DNA from: Pseudomonas extremorientalis
GTDB lineage: Bacteria; Pseudomonadota; Gammaproteobacteria; Pseudomonadales; Pseudomonadaceae
DNA length: 64,000 bases
Direction of reading: 5' to 3'
Assembly: GCF_001870465.1 (NCBI RefSeq)
Contig: NZ_MDGK01000015.1
Span: 496,001 to 560,000 of the forward strand
The notes beneath the pieces were generated by a model. The model was not told the DNA's origin. It made no database searches and saw only the letters and a list, made by a program, of their open reading frames with translations. Positions 42,989-52,335 of the stretch are shown here, piece after piece. The position numbers were made by a program, and so were the translations under genes. Every line of letters starts with the position of its first letter. Within the stretch, counting starts at the first letter, position 1.

Positions 42989-43080
42989 TTGGCGAAAACG
43001 CTTCGAGGCGTTTTTCGGGCGCTGCGGATAAGGCAACTTGGCGGGCATAGACCACCGAGACTGGATGCTAAAGGGCGAAG

Positions 43081-43108
43081 CTTTCACTAACCTTTCAGTC
43101 GGCTTTCA
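43081..43108. promoter_or_regulatory. Three CTTTCA direct repeats at 11-bp spacing, probable TctD operator
   Basis: CTTTCA occurs at 43081, 43092 and 43103, each exactly 11 bp apart, in the region between the divergent opdH and tctD genes. OmpR-type regulators bind tandem repeats one helical turn apart. Read on the minus strand (toward opdH) it is TGAAAG three times. The assignment to TctD is inferred. Confidence 0.6.
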
Positions 43109-43195
43109 ATGTTTTCGGGCTTCACAGGCCGGTCGGCGCCTGTAAACTGCCCGCCAAAGCGTGGCACCGACCACCCCTGAATGAGGTAGCAATCC

Positions 43196-43867
43196 ATGCG
43201 TGTCTTGCTGGTTGAAGACCATCTGCAACTCGCCGAAAGTGTTGCGCAAGCGCTCAAGAGCACGGGTCTGACCGTTGACGTGCTGCACGATGGCGTGGCG
43301 GCGGACCTGGCCCTGAGCAGCGAGGAGTACGCGGCGGCGATCCTCGATGTGGGGCTGCCGCGCATGGATGGTTTCGAGGTGCTCGCACGTCTGCGTGCCC
43401 GTGGGAAAAATCTGCCGGTACTGATGCTGACGGCACGCAGTGATGTGAAAGACCGCGTGCACGGCCTCAATCTTGGGGCGGACGACTACCTCGCCAAACC
43501 GTTCGAACTTACGGAGTTGGAAGCGCGGGTCAAGGCGCTGCTGCGGCGTAGCGTGCTGGGCGGGGAGCGTCAGCAGGCCTGCGGCGTGCTGGTGTACGAC
43601 CTCGACACCCGGCGCTTTACCGTAGGGGGTGAACTGATGACACTCACTTCCCGCGAGCAAGCCGTACTCGAAGCGCTGATTGCCCGCCCGGGCCGGGTGA
43701 TGAGCAAGGAGCAACTGGCTTCCCAGGTGTTCGGCCTGGACGAGGAGGCCAGCCCCGATGCCATCGAAATCTATGTGCATCGCCTGCGCAAGAAACTCGA
43801 TGGCCAGCCCATCGCCATCGTGACCTTCCGTGGCCTCGGTTACCTGTTGGAAGCCCGCGATGCATAA
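43196..43867 (+). CDS. tctD: Two-component response regulator, OmpR family
   Basis: This 223-residue protein has a receiver domain (phosphoacceptor Asp51 in AAILDVGLP, Asp8, Lys101 in DDYLAKPFE) and an OmpR/PhoB winged-helix output (LTSREQAVLEALIARPGRVMSKEQL, IEIYVHRLRKKLD). It regulates the divergent opdH-tctCBA operon. The next gene, its kinase, overlaps it by 8 bp. Confidence 0.93.
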   Translation: MRVLLVEDHLQLAESVAQALKSTGLTVDVLHDGVAADLALSSEEYAAAILDVGLPRMDGFEVLARLRARGKNLPVLMLTARSDVKDRVHGLNLGADDYLAKPFELTELEARVKALLRRSVLGGERQQACGVLVYDLDTRRFTVGGELMTLTSREQAVLEALIARPGRVMSKEQLASQVFGLDEEASPDAIEIYVHRLRKKLDGQPIAIVTFRGLGYLLEARDA

Positions 43868-45245
43868 GCCCAGCAGCCTGCGCTGGCGCTTGCTGTGGAA
43901 CCTGGCGCTGTTGCTGGTGCTGTTGATGCTGGCCAGTGGCATGAGCGCCTACTGGAACGGTCGCGAGGCCGCCGATACCGCCTACGACCGCACGCTGCTG
44001 GCCTCGGCGCGTACCATCGCCGCCGGCCTGACCCAGGTGGACGGCACCCTGAGCGCCAACGTGCCCTACGTGGCCCTGGACACCTTCGCCTATGACAGTG
44101 CCGGGCGCATTTACTACCAGGTCAACGACATCGACCAGAAGCTGATCTCCGGCTACGAAAACCTTCCCGGCCCGCCGCCGGGTACGCCACGCACCGATGA
44201 CTATCCGGCATTGGCGCGCTTCTACGACGCCATCTACCAGGGCCAGCAGGTACGCGTCGTGAGCCTGCTCAAGGCCGTTTCCGAACCGAACATGAACGGC
44301 ATGGCCGAAATCCGCGTTGCCGAGACCGATGAAGCGCGCGTGAGCATGGCCCGCAGCCTCATGGCCGATACCCTGCTGCGCCTGGGCATGCTCGCCGTCG
44401 GCGCACTGTTGCTGGTGTGGTTTGCCGTGAGTGCGGCGTTGCGGCCGCTCGAGCGCCTGCGTACGGCAGTGGAGGAGCGTCAGCCTGACGACCTGCGGCC
44501 GTTGCCCCTGGTGGAAGTGCAGCATGAGTTCGGCCCATTGGTGCGTTCCCTCAACCATTTCACCGAACGTCTGCGCGGCCAGTTCGAACGCCAGGCGCAG
44601 TTCATTGCCGATGCGGCCCATGAACTGCGCACGCCACTGGCAGCCCTCAAGGCCCGGCTGGAACTGGGCTTGCGCGCCGAGGACCCCGCCACCTGGCGCA
44701 GCACCCTCGAAGCCGCCGCCCAGGGCACCGACCGCCTGACCCATCTGGCCAATCAACTGTTGTCCCTGGCGCGCATCGAAAATGGGGCGCGTGCCATTGC
44801 CGAAGGCGGCGCGCAGTTGCTCGACCTCAGCCAACTGGCCCGTGAGTTGGGCATGGCCATGGCACCGCTGGCCCATGCACGCGGTGTGGCATTGGCGCTG
44901 GAAGCCGACGAGCCGGTGTGGCTGCGCGGCGAGCCTACCCTGTTGAACGAGTTGTTGAGCAACCTGGTGGACAACGCCCTGGCCCACACGCCACCGGGCG
45001 GCAATGTGATCCTGCGGGTGACGGCGCCGGCGGTGCTGGAAGTGGAAGATGATGGGCCGGGCATCCCGCTGGATGAACGGGACCGGGTGTTCGAGCGTTT
45101 CTACCGGCGCAGCCAGCAGGGCATGGGCTCAGGTCTGGGGCTGGCGATCGTCGGCGAAATCTGCCGGGCGCACCTGGCGCAGATCAGCCTGCACGATGGC
45201 GAGCACGCCGGCTTGAAGGTGCGCGTGAGTTTTATCGCGGGTTGA
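43860..45245 (+). CDS. tctE: Sensor histidine kinase for tricarboxylates
   Basis: This 461-residue protein starts at MHKPSSLRWRLLW. It has a transmembrane helix, a periplasmic TctE-like sensor domain, a second helix, HAMP, the phosphoacceptor in FIADAAHELRTPLAALKAR, and an ATPase core with LVDNALAHTP, DDGPGIP and MGSGLGLAIV. It phosphorylates TctD in response to external tricarboxylate. The tctE stop and the convergent HDOD gene stop abut. Confidence 0.93.
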   Translation: MHKPSSLRWRLLWNLALLLVLLMLASGMSAYWNGREAADTAYDRTLLASARTIAAGLTQVDGTLSANVPYVALDTFAYDSAGRIYYQVNDIDQKLISGYENLPGPPPGTPRTDDYPALARFYDAIYQGQQVRVVSLLKAVSEPNMNGMAEIRVAETDEARVSMARSLMADTLLRLGMLAVGALLLVWFAVSAALRPLERLRTAVEERQPDDLRPLPLVEVQHEFGPLVRSLNHFTERLRGQFERQAQFIADAAHELRTPLAALKARLELGLRAEDPATWRSTLEAAAQGTDRLTHLANQLLSLARIENGARAIAEGGAQLLDLSQLARELGMAMAPLAHARGVALALEADEPVWLRGEPTLLNELLSNLVDNALAHTPPGGNVILRVTAPAVLEVEDDGPGIPLDERDRVFERFYRRSQQGMGSGLGLAIVGEICRAHLAQISLHDGEHAGLKVRVSFIAG

Positions 45246-46067
45246 TCAATAGAACATCGAGCGCGCTTCATCCAGCTCGGCGCGCAAGGCGTCGCTGTAA
45301 GGGTCGACCCGTAGTTTCTTGATCGCCGGCAAGGTGGAGACCGCAACGTTTGCCAATGGATGATCGGTGCCGCGATGGCAATACAGCACGGCGACCTGTA
45401 CCAGGTCGATGTAGTCGAGGCGGGCTGAATCGCGCTCCAGGTCCAGGTATTGGCCCGGCAGTTTCGCCAGCATTTCCGGAAAGTCCCAGACGCCCAGCAG
45501 TTTGTCGCCCAGCAGCGGGTGGATGCTCTCGATGACGTGGTTGAGGCTGACCGGGTCGGCGAGCAGCTCATAGTGGTCTTCGGCGTACGTCAGGATCGGC
45601 AGCACACCGATCTGGTGCACCAGGCCGCCAAGGGCCGCCTGGTCCGGCTTGAGTTGGGAATGGCTGCGACACAGGGCATAACTCACACCCGCGACCTCAA
45701 GGCTGCGGCGCCACACATCACGCATCTTTTGTTCGACCACGTCGGAGCGCGCGTGGAAGATCTGCTCCATGACCAGGCCGATCGCCAGGTTGCTGCTGTA
45801 GTTGGTACCCAGCCGGGTGATGGCGGTGTGCAGGTCGGTGACTTCCTGGGTCGCGCGCAACAACGGGCTGTTGACCACTTTGATCAGGCGTGCAGACAGT
45901 GCGGTGTCGCGACCGATTACTTTGCTCAAGTGGCTGATGCTGATCTCCGGGTCTTCGGCGGCCTGACGAATATTCAGGGCCACTTCCGGCAATGTCGGCA
46001 GAACCAGGTCATCGTTATCGATGGCCCTCACCAAAGCCTGTTGGACTTTTTCCGCCAGCTTGTTCAT
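45246..46067 (-). CDS. HDOD-domain protein
   Basis: This 273-residue protein has one HDOD domain (about residues 20-215): LPTLPEVALNIRQAAEDPEISISHLSKVIGRDTALSARLIKVVNSPLL, and HQIGVLPIL. HDOD is related to HD phosphodiesterases but lacks the full catalytic residues; it is used in signalling. It has no receiver or GGDEF partner domain. Precedes ygfZ on the same strand with a 37-bp gap (ygfZ is upstream). Confidence 0.9.
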   Translation of the reverse strand: MNKLAEKVQQALVRAIDNDDLVLPTLPEVALNIRQAAEDPEISISHLSKVIGRDTALSARLIKVVNSPLLRATQEVTDLHTAITRLGTNYSSNLAIGLVMEQIFHARSDVVEQKMRDVWRRSLEVAGVSYALCRSHSQLKPDQAALGGLVHQIGVLPILTYAEDHYELLADPVSLNHVIESIHPLLGDKLLGVWDFPEMLAKLPGQYLDLERDSARLDYIDLVQVAVLYCHRGTDHPLANVAVSTLPAIKKLRVDPYSDALRAELDEARSMFY

Positions 46068-46104
46068 TCATGCTCTCTAGGGTGTTGCAACAAAGGTACG
46101 GCGA

Positions 46105-47046
46105 TCAGCGCTGGATCTCTCGATCGCGGTCGAGCGTGTAAGGCAGGTCGAGCAGTTGCAAGCGGGGACCCTCCAGCGCGCCCAGGTGCACATCTTCACT
46201 ATCGGCAGCTTCGGCTTGCAATACGGCCAGAAGTTCAACGGTCTGGTCAGCTTTTGCGGCGATCACCACTTCGCCGATCGAGCTGTTATGGCTGGGAGAA
46301 AACAGCGGAGTCCCTGGCGCGGGCATTTCAGACGTAGCGAGACTCAGGCGGTACAGGCGACGTTTGAGTTTGCCCAGGTACTGCATGCGCGCGACGATTT
46401 CCTGGCCGGTGTAGCAGCCTTTCTTGAAGCTGACGCCGCCCACGGCCTGCAGGTTGAGCATCTGTGGAATGAACAGTTCGCGGGTCTGGGGCATGACCTG
46501 GCCGATGCCGGCGCGGATCTGGCCCAGTAGCCATTCATTCAGATCGGTTTGTTCAAGGGTTGCAGCCAATTGACTGCGTACGGCGTCGCCTTGCTCGGCA
46601 GGTACCCAAAGTTCAGCGCGGCCAGGGGAGACGCGGATGGCGATCAACGTATCGTTGCGCACGACGCTGTCGGTCTCGGCAGGCAGCTCAAGGCCAAGAC
46701 CCGTCAGGGCCGGGTCGGCATTCATCAGGCCGAAGCGCACCCAGGCGGCGCTTTCATCGGTGAGTTTGGACTTGGAAAACACGGCGTATTTTTTCAGGTC
46801 AGCCAGTTGCGGCTCCAGCAGCTCGCTGGCCATGGCCAGCAACACGCCGTCACCTTGCAGCAGGATGCGGAAGCTCGACTGCATGCGCCCTTTTTGCGTG
46901 CAGCGCGCGCCGAGGCTGGCCTGGGTGTCGCTCAGGTAATTGAGGTTGCAGGTCAGTTGGCCCTGAAGGAATTTGGCAGCGTCGGAACCGCGGACGGCGA
47001 GAACGCCTTCGTGGGACAGGGGGCAGAAGAAAGCAGAGTCAGCCAT
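46105..47046 (-). CDS. ygfZ: Folate-dependent Fe-S/tRNA-modification factor YgfZ
   Basis: This 313-residue protein of the GcvT fold has the diagnostic motif KGCYTGQEIVARMQYLGK near residue 205, and AAKFLQGQLTCNL at the N-terminus. YgfZ uses folate and supports repair or assembly of certain Fe-S enzymes such as MiaB. It is divergent from sdhE, as in other pseudomonads. Confidence 0.92.
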   Translation of the reverse strand: MADSAFFCPLSHEGVLAVRGSDAAKFLQGQLTCNLNYLSDTQASLGARCTQKGRMQSSFRILLQGDGVLLAMASELLEPQLADLKKYAVFSKSKLTDESAAWVRFGLMNADPALTGLGLELPAETDSVVRNDTLIAIRVSPGRAELWVPAEQGDAVRSQLAATLEQTDLNEWLLGQIRAGIGQVMPQTRELFIPQMLNLQAVGGVSFKKGCYTGQEIVARMQYLGKLKRRLYRLSLATSEMPAPGTPLFSPSHNSSIGEVVIAAKADQTVELLAVLQAEAADSEDVHLGALEGPRLQLLDLPYTLDRDREIQR

Positions 47047-47188
47047 GGGTCATCGCAGGTCAAAAAAAGTCATGGGTGCATCATAGAGGGGCGCCCGGCA
47101 AATGGATAGTTTCCGTATGGGGCGACCAAAGCCGACTGTTCCGGTGCCGTCGGGTCTGTATACTTGCCGCCTATTTGAGGAGCGCTCC

Positions 47189-47443
47189 ATGGTCGAAGAT
47201 GTAGAAATCAATCGCCTCTACTGGCACAGCCGTCGCGGCATGCTGGAGTTGGATGTGTTGCTGGTACCTTTCACCAAAGAGGTCTACGCGACGCTCAATC
47301 AAGTGGACCGCGACCTCTATGTGCGGCTGCTGACGTGCGAAGACCAGGACATGTTCGGCTGGTTCATGGAACGCGCCGAGTCGCAAGACCCGGAGCTGCA
47401 GCGCATGGTCCGGATGATCCTGGATCGTGTCCAGCCCAAGTAA
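47189..47443 (+). CDS. sdhE: Succinate dehydrogenase flavinylation factor SdhE
   Basis: This 84-residue protein starts at [22 protein letters not shown] behind GAGGAG; the RGMxE motif (RRGMLELD) is essential for attaching FAD to succinate dehydrogenase. The remaining helices include [17 protein letters not shown] long in-frame upstream part is not included. It overlaps ygfX. Confidence 0.93.
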   Translation: MVEDVEINRLYWHSRRGMLELDVLLVPFTKEVYATLNQVDRDLYVRLLTCEDQDMFGWFMERAESQDPELQRMVRMILDRVQPK

Positions 47444-47873
47444 TAGCTTTGAATGCCGCTGGCAGGCCTCACGGCTGTTGCTGGCGGCGTATCTGCTTGC
47501 CCAGCTGTTTGCGCTGGGTGCCTTGATGTTTATGCAACTTCCTTTTTCGAGCCTGGGCATGCTGGTGTGCCTGGCGCACGCCGCCTGGGTTTTGCCGCGT
47601 TCTATCTTGCTGACTCACCGTTCGTCGATTCGTGGCCTGCGACGCGATGAAGATGGTTGGCAGCTATGGAGCGCCGCACGGGGCTGGCACGCCGTGCAAT
47701 TGCGTCCTGACAGCCTGGCGTTGCCGTTGATCGTGGTGCTGCGTTATCGGGTGCAGGGCGAATGGCGGGTACGTTCAGCCTGTGTGCCCAGGGACGCGCA
47801 GGCCGCCGATGTGCATCGGCGCCTGCGTGTGCGCCTGAAGTTCAGCCGCCGTAGGTGGTTGGCACCAGGATAG
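47427..47873 (+). CDS. ygfX: YgfX-like membrane protein (CptA/YgfX family)
   Basis: This 148-residue protein uses a GTG start that overlaps sdhE by 17 bp. [20 protein letters not shown] begins the domain, followed by two close transmembrane helices (about 17-60), then a soluble tail ([24 protein letters not shown]). In Enterobacteria YgfX is next to SdhE and was described as a cell-division toxin (CptA), which is disputed. Its end overlaps nadB by 32 bp. Confidence 0.82.
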   Translation: MSSPSNSFECRWQASRLLLAAYLLAQLFALGALMFMQLPFSSLGMLVCLAHAAWVLPRSILLTHRSSIRGLRRDEDGWQLWSAARGWHAVQLRPDSLALPLIVVLRYRVQGEWRVRSACVPRDAQAADVHRRLRVRLKFSRRRWLAPG

Positions 47874-49458
47874 TGTCGCGGGCCTCGGGCAGCATCTGCG
47901 GGTAGTCGAGGGTGTAATGCAGGCCCCGGCTCTCCTTGCGTTCCATGGCCGAGCGGATCATCAGTTCGGCGACCTGGGCCAGGTTGCGCAGCTCGATCAG
48001 GTCGCGGCTGACTTTGTAGTTGCTGTAGAACTCATCGATCTCGTCCAGCAGCAGCCGCACCCGGTGCTGCGCCCGTTGCAGGCGCTTGTTGGTGCGCACG
48101 ATCCCCACGTAGTCCCACATGAAACGGCGCAGCTCGTCCCAGTTGTGCGCGATGATCACATCTTCGTCCGAGTCGGTCACCTGGCTGGCGTCCCAGCGGG
48201 GCAGGGCGGCGGGCACCGGAATGCGCGGCAGTTGTTCAAGGATGTCCGCCGCTGCAGAGCGCGCATAGACGAAGCACTCGAGCAGCGAGTTGCTGGCCAT
48301 GCGGTTGGCACCGTGCAGGCCGGTGAAGCTGGTTTCGCCAATCGCATAAAGGCCGGGTACGTCGGTACGTCCGTGCTGGTCGACCATCACGCCGCCGCAA
48401 GTGTAGTGCGCGGCCGGTACTACGGGGATTGGGCCTTTGGTGATGTCGATATTGAAGGCCAGGCAGCGCTCGTAGACGGTGGGGAAGTGGGTCTTGATGA
48501 AGGCTTCGGGCTTGTGGCTGATGTCGAGATACACGCAGTCGATGCCCAGACGCTTCATTTCATGGTCGATGGCGCGGGCGACGATATCGCGCGGGGCCAG
48601 TTCGGCACGGAGGTCGAAACGCTGCATGAAACGCTCGCCATTGGGCAGTTTCAGGTGCGCACCTTCGCCACGCAGCGCTTCGGTGATCAGGAAACTCTTG
48701 GCCTGTGGGTGATACAGGCAGGTGGGGTGGAACTGGTTGAATTCCAGGTTGGCCACCCGGCAGCCGGAGCGCCAGGCCATGGCGATGCCATCACCGCAGG
48801 CGCCATCGGGGTTGCTGGTATAGAGGTAGACTTTGGCCGCGCCACCGGAGGCGAGGATGGTGAAGCGTGCGCCGTAGGTGTCGACCTCGCCGCTGCCGCG
48901 ATTGAGCACGTAGGCGCCGAGGCAGCGCTCGCCTTCCAGGCCCAGGCGTTTTTCGGTGATCAGGTCGACGGCGACGCGTTGCTCCAGCAATTCGATGTTG
49001 GGGCGTTGGCGGGCCTGGTCGAGGAGCGTCCTGAAAATAGCCGCGCCGGTGGCATCGGCGGCATGGATGATGCGGCGGTGACTGTGGCCGCCCTCGCGGG
49101 TCAGGTGGAACTCGAAACCACCGTCGTCGCTGCCTGCGTGTTCATCGCGGGTAAAGGGGACGCCCTGGTCTATCAGCCATTGGATGGCCTCACGGCTGTG
49201 CTCCACGGTGAAACGCACCGCTTCTTCATTGCACAGGCCGCCGCCGGCGTTGAGGGTGTCTTCGACGTGGGATTGCACGGTGTCGGTGTCGTCCAGCACC
49301 GCGGCGACACCGCCCTGGGCCCAGAACGTAGAGCCGTTGGCCAGGTCGCCTTTGCTCAGAACCGCAATGCGCAGGTGGCTGGGAAGGGTCAGCGCAAGGC
49401 TCAAGCCGGCCGCGCCGCTGCCGATCACCAGGACATCGTGTTGAAACTGTTGGCTCAT
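47842..49458 (-). CDS. nadB: L-aspartate oxidase
   Basis: This 538-residue flavoenzyme starts NAD synthesis by oxidising aspartate to iminoaspartate. It has the FAD motif [30 protein letters not shown], the active-site [28 protein letters not shown] and [35 protein letters not shown]. Related to succinate dehydrogenase flavoprotein, but the order and length are those of NadB. It is divergent from algU. Confidence 0.95.
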   Translation of the reverse strand: MSQQFQHDVLVIGSGAAGLSLALTLPSHLRIAVLSKGDLANGSTFWAQGGVAAVLDDTDTVQSHVEDTLNAGGGLCNEEAVRFTVEHSREAIQWLIDQGVPFTRDEHAGSDDGGFEFHLTREGGHSHRRIIHAADATGAAIFRTLLDQARQRPNIELLEQRVAVDLITEKRLGLEGERCLGAYVLNRGSGEVDTYGARFTILASGGAAKVYLYTSNPDGACGDGIAMAWRSGCRVANLEFNQFHPTCLYHPQAKSFLITEALRGEGAHLKLPNGERFMQRFDLRAELAPRDIVARAIDHEMKRLGIDCVYLDISHKPEAFIKTHFPTVYERCLAFNIDITKGPIPVVPAAHYTCGGVMVDQHGRTDVPGLYAIGETSFTGLHGANRMASNSLLECFVYARSAAADILEQLPRIPVPAALPRWDASQVTDSDEDVIIAHNWDELRRFMWDYVGIVRTNKRLQRAQHRVRLLLDEIDEFYSNYKVSRDLIELRNLAQVAELMIRSAMERKESRGLHYTLDYPQMLPEARDTILVPTTYGG

Positions 49459-49641
49459 TTGAAGGATTCCGCAAAAAGCGATCCGAAGAGGTGGCGCAAA
49501 CAGGACGCCTGGATCGGCGAATCAAAGGGTCACACGGGCTACTAGTATATAGAGGGGTGGAGCGGCACAATAGCCGGGCATTCGTGGCAATGTGAGATTA
49601 CGGTGCACGGCTCGGGTAAAATCAGCTGGTTATTGAGGCGG

Positions 49642-49668
49642 GAACTTTTTGCATGGCCCCCGACTCAA
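49642..49668 (+). promoter_or_regulatory. AlgU-type promoter, distal
   Basis: GAACTT at 49642-49647, 17 bases, then TCAA at 49665. This matches the AlgU/sigma-E pattern and lies 254 bp before algU, consistent with autoregulated multi-promoter control known for algU. The 463-bp gap between nadB and algU has no gene that I can support. Confidence 0.6.
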
Positions 49669-49835
49669 TAGCAGGTTGCCCGAAAGCTGGGAAAACGTTG
49701 AGTTTATTGGCCCGTCGGGAGCATTGGACGCGTCAGAAAACCGACGACAAGATTATTCGCGCAGTCGGCGTTGCCCGTGCTGCGTTTTTCGTGTGTGCCA
49801 AATCAGTGCGTGCCGGAAACTTGCTTGAAGGGGGA

Positions 49836-49862
49836 GAACTTTTGCGAAAAGACCGAGTCTAT
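49836..49862 (+). promoter_or_regulatory. AlgU-type promoter, proximal
   Basis: GAACTT at 49836-49841, 16 bases, then TCTAT at 49858. It lies 60 bp before the algU ATG and is the better of the two matches to the AlgU consensus. Confidence 0.72.
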
Positions 49863-49921
49863 GTTTGCAAGCCTGATCGTTTAGTTATGCAAGCCTCCTT
49901 AAAGTACTACGAGGAGTGTTC

Positions 49922-50503
49922 ATGCTAACCCAGGAAGAGGATCAGCAGCTGGTCGAGCGCGTTCAACGCGGCGACAAGCGAGCTTTTGATCTGCTAGTGC
50001 TGAAATACCAGCACAAAATTCTCGGGTTGATCGTGCGGTTTGTGCACGACACCCATGAAGCGCAGGACGTTGCACAGGAAGCCTTTATCAAGGCGTACCG
50101 TGCACTTGGTAACTTTCGCGGTGATAGTGCGTTTTACACGTGGCTATACCGAATCGCCATCAACACGGCGAAGAACTATCTGGTGTCTCGCGGACGCCGC
50201 CCACCGGATAGCGATGTAAGTTCAGAAGATGCGGAATTTTACGATGGTGATCACGGCCTCAAGGATCTCGAGTCGCCGGAGCGTGCATTGCTGCGCGACG
50301 AGATCGAAGGCACCGTTCATCGCACAATTCAGCAACTGCCAGAAGATTTGCGTACGGCGTTAACTTTACGTGAATTCGATGGTCTGAGTTACGAAGACAT
50401 TGCGAGCGTCATGCAGTGTCCGGTGGGGACTGTAAGGTCACGGATTTTCCGGGCCCGGGAAGCCATCGATAAAGCCTTGCAACCGTTGTTGCAAGAGAAC
50501 TAG
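49922..50503 (+). CDS. algU: Envelope-stress sigma factor AlgU/RpoE
   Basis: This 193-residue ECF sigma factor starts at MLTQEEDQQLVERVQRGDKRAFDLLV behind GAGGAGTG. It has region 2 (EAQDVAQEAFIKAYRALGNFRGDSAFYTWLYRIAINTAKN) and region 4 (LTLREFDGLSYEDIASVMQCPVGTVRSRIFRAREAID). It controls envelope-stress and alginate genes and its own operon; MucA and MucB restrain it. Confidence 0.96.
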   Translation: MLTQEEDQQLVERVQRGDKRAFDLLVLKYQHKILGLIVRFVHDTHEAQDVAQEAFIKAYRALGNFRGDSAFYTWLYRIAINTAKNYLVSRGRRPPDSDVSSEDAEFYDGDHGLKDLESPERALLRDEIEGTVHRTIQQLPEDLRTALTLREFDGLSYEDIASVMQCPVGTVRSRIFRAREAIDKALQPLLQEN

Positions 50504-50535
50504 AGACAGCGGCGACAGCCAAGAGAGGAACCGCC

Positions 50536-51123
50536 ATGAGTCGTGATGCCCTGCAGGAATCGCTGTCCGCAGTGATGGATAACGAAGCGGATGAACTGGA
50601 ACTTCGTCGAGTGCTCAACGCATTTGATGACGCCGAAACCCGTGATACCTGGTCTCGTTACCAAGTCGCTCGGGCGGTGATGCACAAGGATCTTCTAATC
50701 CCTCGTCTGGATATTGCTGCGGCCGTTTCTGCTGCACTGGCTGATGAAGCCGTTCCGGCAAAGGCTGCTCGTGGTCCATGGCGTAGCCTGGGTCGCCTGG
50801 CGGTTGCTGCCTCGGTGACTGTCGCCGTGCTGGCGGGCGTTCGCCTGTACAACCAGGACGAGATCGCCGGTGCCGAACTGGCTCAGCAGACCCAGCAGCC
50901 TGTAATGGCGGGTCCGCAGGTCAAAGGCCCAGCCGTATTGGCCGGCTACAAGGAAAGCGCTGACACCACCGGCCCGATGGCCAACGGTGTACTGCAAGGG
51001 CAATCCGGTTGGCAAGACCAGCGTCTTCCAGGCTACCTGCGCCAACACGCACAGGAATCGGCTCTGAAGGGCACTGAAAGCGCTCTGCCTTATGCTCGTG
51101 CAGCAAGCCTGGAAAACCGCTAA
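50536..51123 (+). CDS. mucA: Anti-sigma factor MucA
   Basis: This 195-residue protein has the AlgU-binding N-terminus (LQESLSAVMDNEADELELRRVL, RDTWSRYQVARAVMHKD), one transmembrane helix (about residues 92-107, VAASVTVAVLAGVRLY), and a periplasmic tail that is the MucB-binding and protease-target part. Full length, without the truncations seen in mucoid isolates. It lies 32 bp after algU. Confidence 0.95.
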   Translation: MSRDALQESLSAVMDNEADELELRRVLNAFDDAETRDTWSRYQVARAVMHKDLLIPRLDIAAAVSAALADEAVPAKAARGPWRSLGRLAVAASVTVAVLAGVRLYNQDEIAGAELAQQTQQPVMAGPQVKGPAVLAGYKESADTTGPMANGVLQGQSGWQDQRLPGYLRQHAQESALKGTESALPYARAASLENR

Positions 51124-51138
51124 TCCGTAAGGAGCTCT

Positions 51139-52101
51139 ATGCGAGCCATACCGCTCCTTACGCTTTTGCTCAGTGGTTGGTTTGCACTCCCCGCCCACGC
51201 CGATGAAGCCCAAGACTGGCTGACTCGACTTGGGCGTGCAGAGCAACAGCAAAGCTTTCAAGGTACGTTCGTCTACGAACGCAACGGCAGTTTTTCTACC
51301 CATGACATCTGGCATCGTGTCCAGGACGGTCAGGTCCGTGAGCGGCTCTTGCAGCTCGATGGTTCTGCTCAGGAGGTCGTGCGGTTGGATGGCCGGACGC
51401 AATGCGTCAGCGGCACTCTTGTCGCAGGCCTTGGCAATTCGCGTGATGCGCCATCACGTGCGCTTGATCCGCAAAAACTCAATCAATTCTACGAACTGGC
51501 CGTCATTGGCAAGTCCCGCGTGGCCGGTCGAAATGCGGTCATCGTCTCGATCACGCCGCGTGACCAGTACCGTTATGGCTTTGAACTGCACCTGGATCGG
51601 GAAACCGCGCTGCCGCTCAAGTCCCTGTTGCTGAATGATCAAGGGCAACTGCTGGAGCGCTTCCAGTTCACGCGATTGAATACTTCCGTCGTGCCTGATG
51701 ATCGGGAACTGCAACCCAGCAACGACTGCACACCTATCGCCGTCGCTAATAGCAAAGCGCCCGAGGTGCAATCTACCGAGACTTGGCATATGGAATGGTT
51801 GCCACCGGGTTTTCAATTGACCAACACCAGTGCACGCAAAGATACCCAGACCAAGGCGACCGTCGACAGCCTGATGTATGAAGACGGGCTGGCGCGGTTC
51901 TCGGTATTCCTGGAGCCGATCAGCGATGCAAGCGTGACGGAGACCCGCACTCAGTTGGGCCCTACAGTCGCGGTATCGCGTCGGCTGAATACGGTGGACG
52001 GTGAGATGATGGTGACGGTGGTGGGTGAAATACCCATCGGCACCGCAGAGCGGATCGCCCTATCGGTGCGCGGTGAAAAAAAGCCAGCCGCCCAACCGTG
52101 A
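51139..52101 (+). CDS. mucB: Periplasmic regulator MucB (RseB)
   Basis: This 320-residue protein has a signal peptide (LLTLLLSGWFALPAHA) and the two RseB domains: FQGTFVYERNGSFSTHDIWHRVQDGQVRERLLQLDGSAQEVVR and, after about residue 215, ETWHMEWLPPGFQLT. It shields MucA from regulated proteolysis and responds to lipopolysaccharide stress signals. Confidence 0.94.
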   Translation: MRAIPLLTLLLSGWFALPAHADEAQDWLTRLGRAEQQQSFQGTFVYERNGSFSTHDIWHRVQDGQVRERLLQLDGSAQEVVRLDGRTQCVSGTLVAGLGNSRDAPSRALDPQKLNQFYELAVIGKSRVAGRNAVIVSITPRDQYRYGFELHLDRETALPLKSLLLNDQGQLLERFQFTRLNTSVVPDDRELQPSNDCTPIAVANSKAPEVQSTETWHMEWLPPGFQLTNTSARKDTQTKATVDSLMYEDGLARFSVFLEPISDASVTETRTQLGPTVAVSRRLNTVDGEMMVTVVGEIPIGTAERIALSVRGEKKPAAQP

Positions 52102-52335
52102 GTCGTTAATCCTATGTTCATCCTGACGTTTCACTGTATTCCCATGCCAGGTTGGCTGCCGAGAGCATGAAATGTCTGGATCAGCATTTTCACTTGCAAA
52201 AATCCCCCATGTTTTTTATAGGTCAGGGCTTGTCGGCTCTGGCCTTGTTTTGTTCGCGGAACAAAGATGTCGGTCGCGGTTTCCGGCGTTTCTTGAACCC
52301 TGTCGCTCAACCCTGCTCGTCGTAACGGGAGCTGT

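Noticed and set aside
43081..43108. CRISPR-like tandem repeat
   Set aside because: Six-base repeats at 11-bp spacing suit an operator; there are no unique spacers of CRISPR length.
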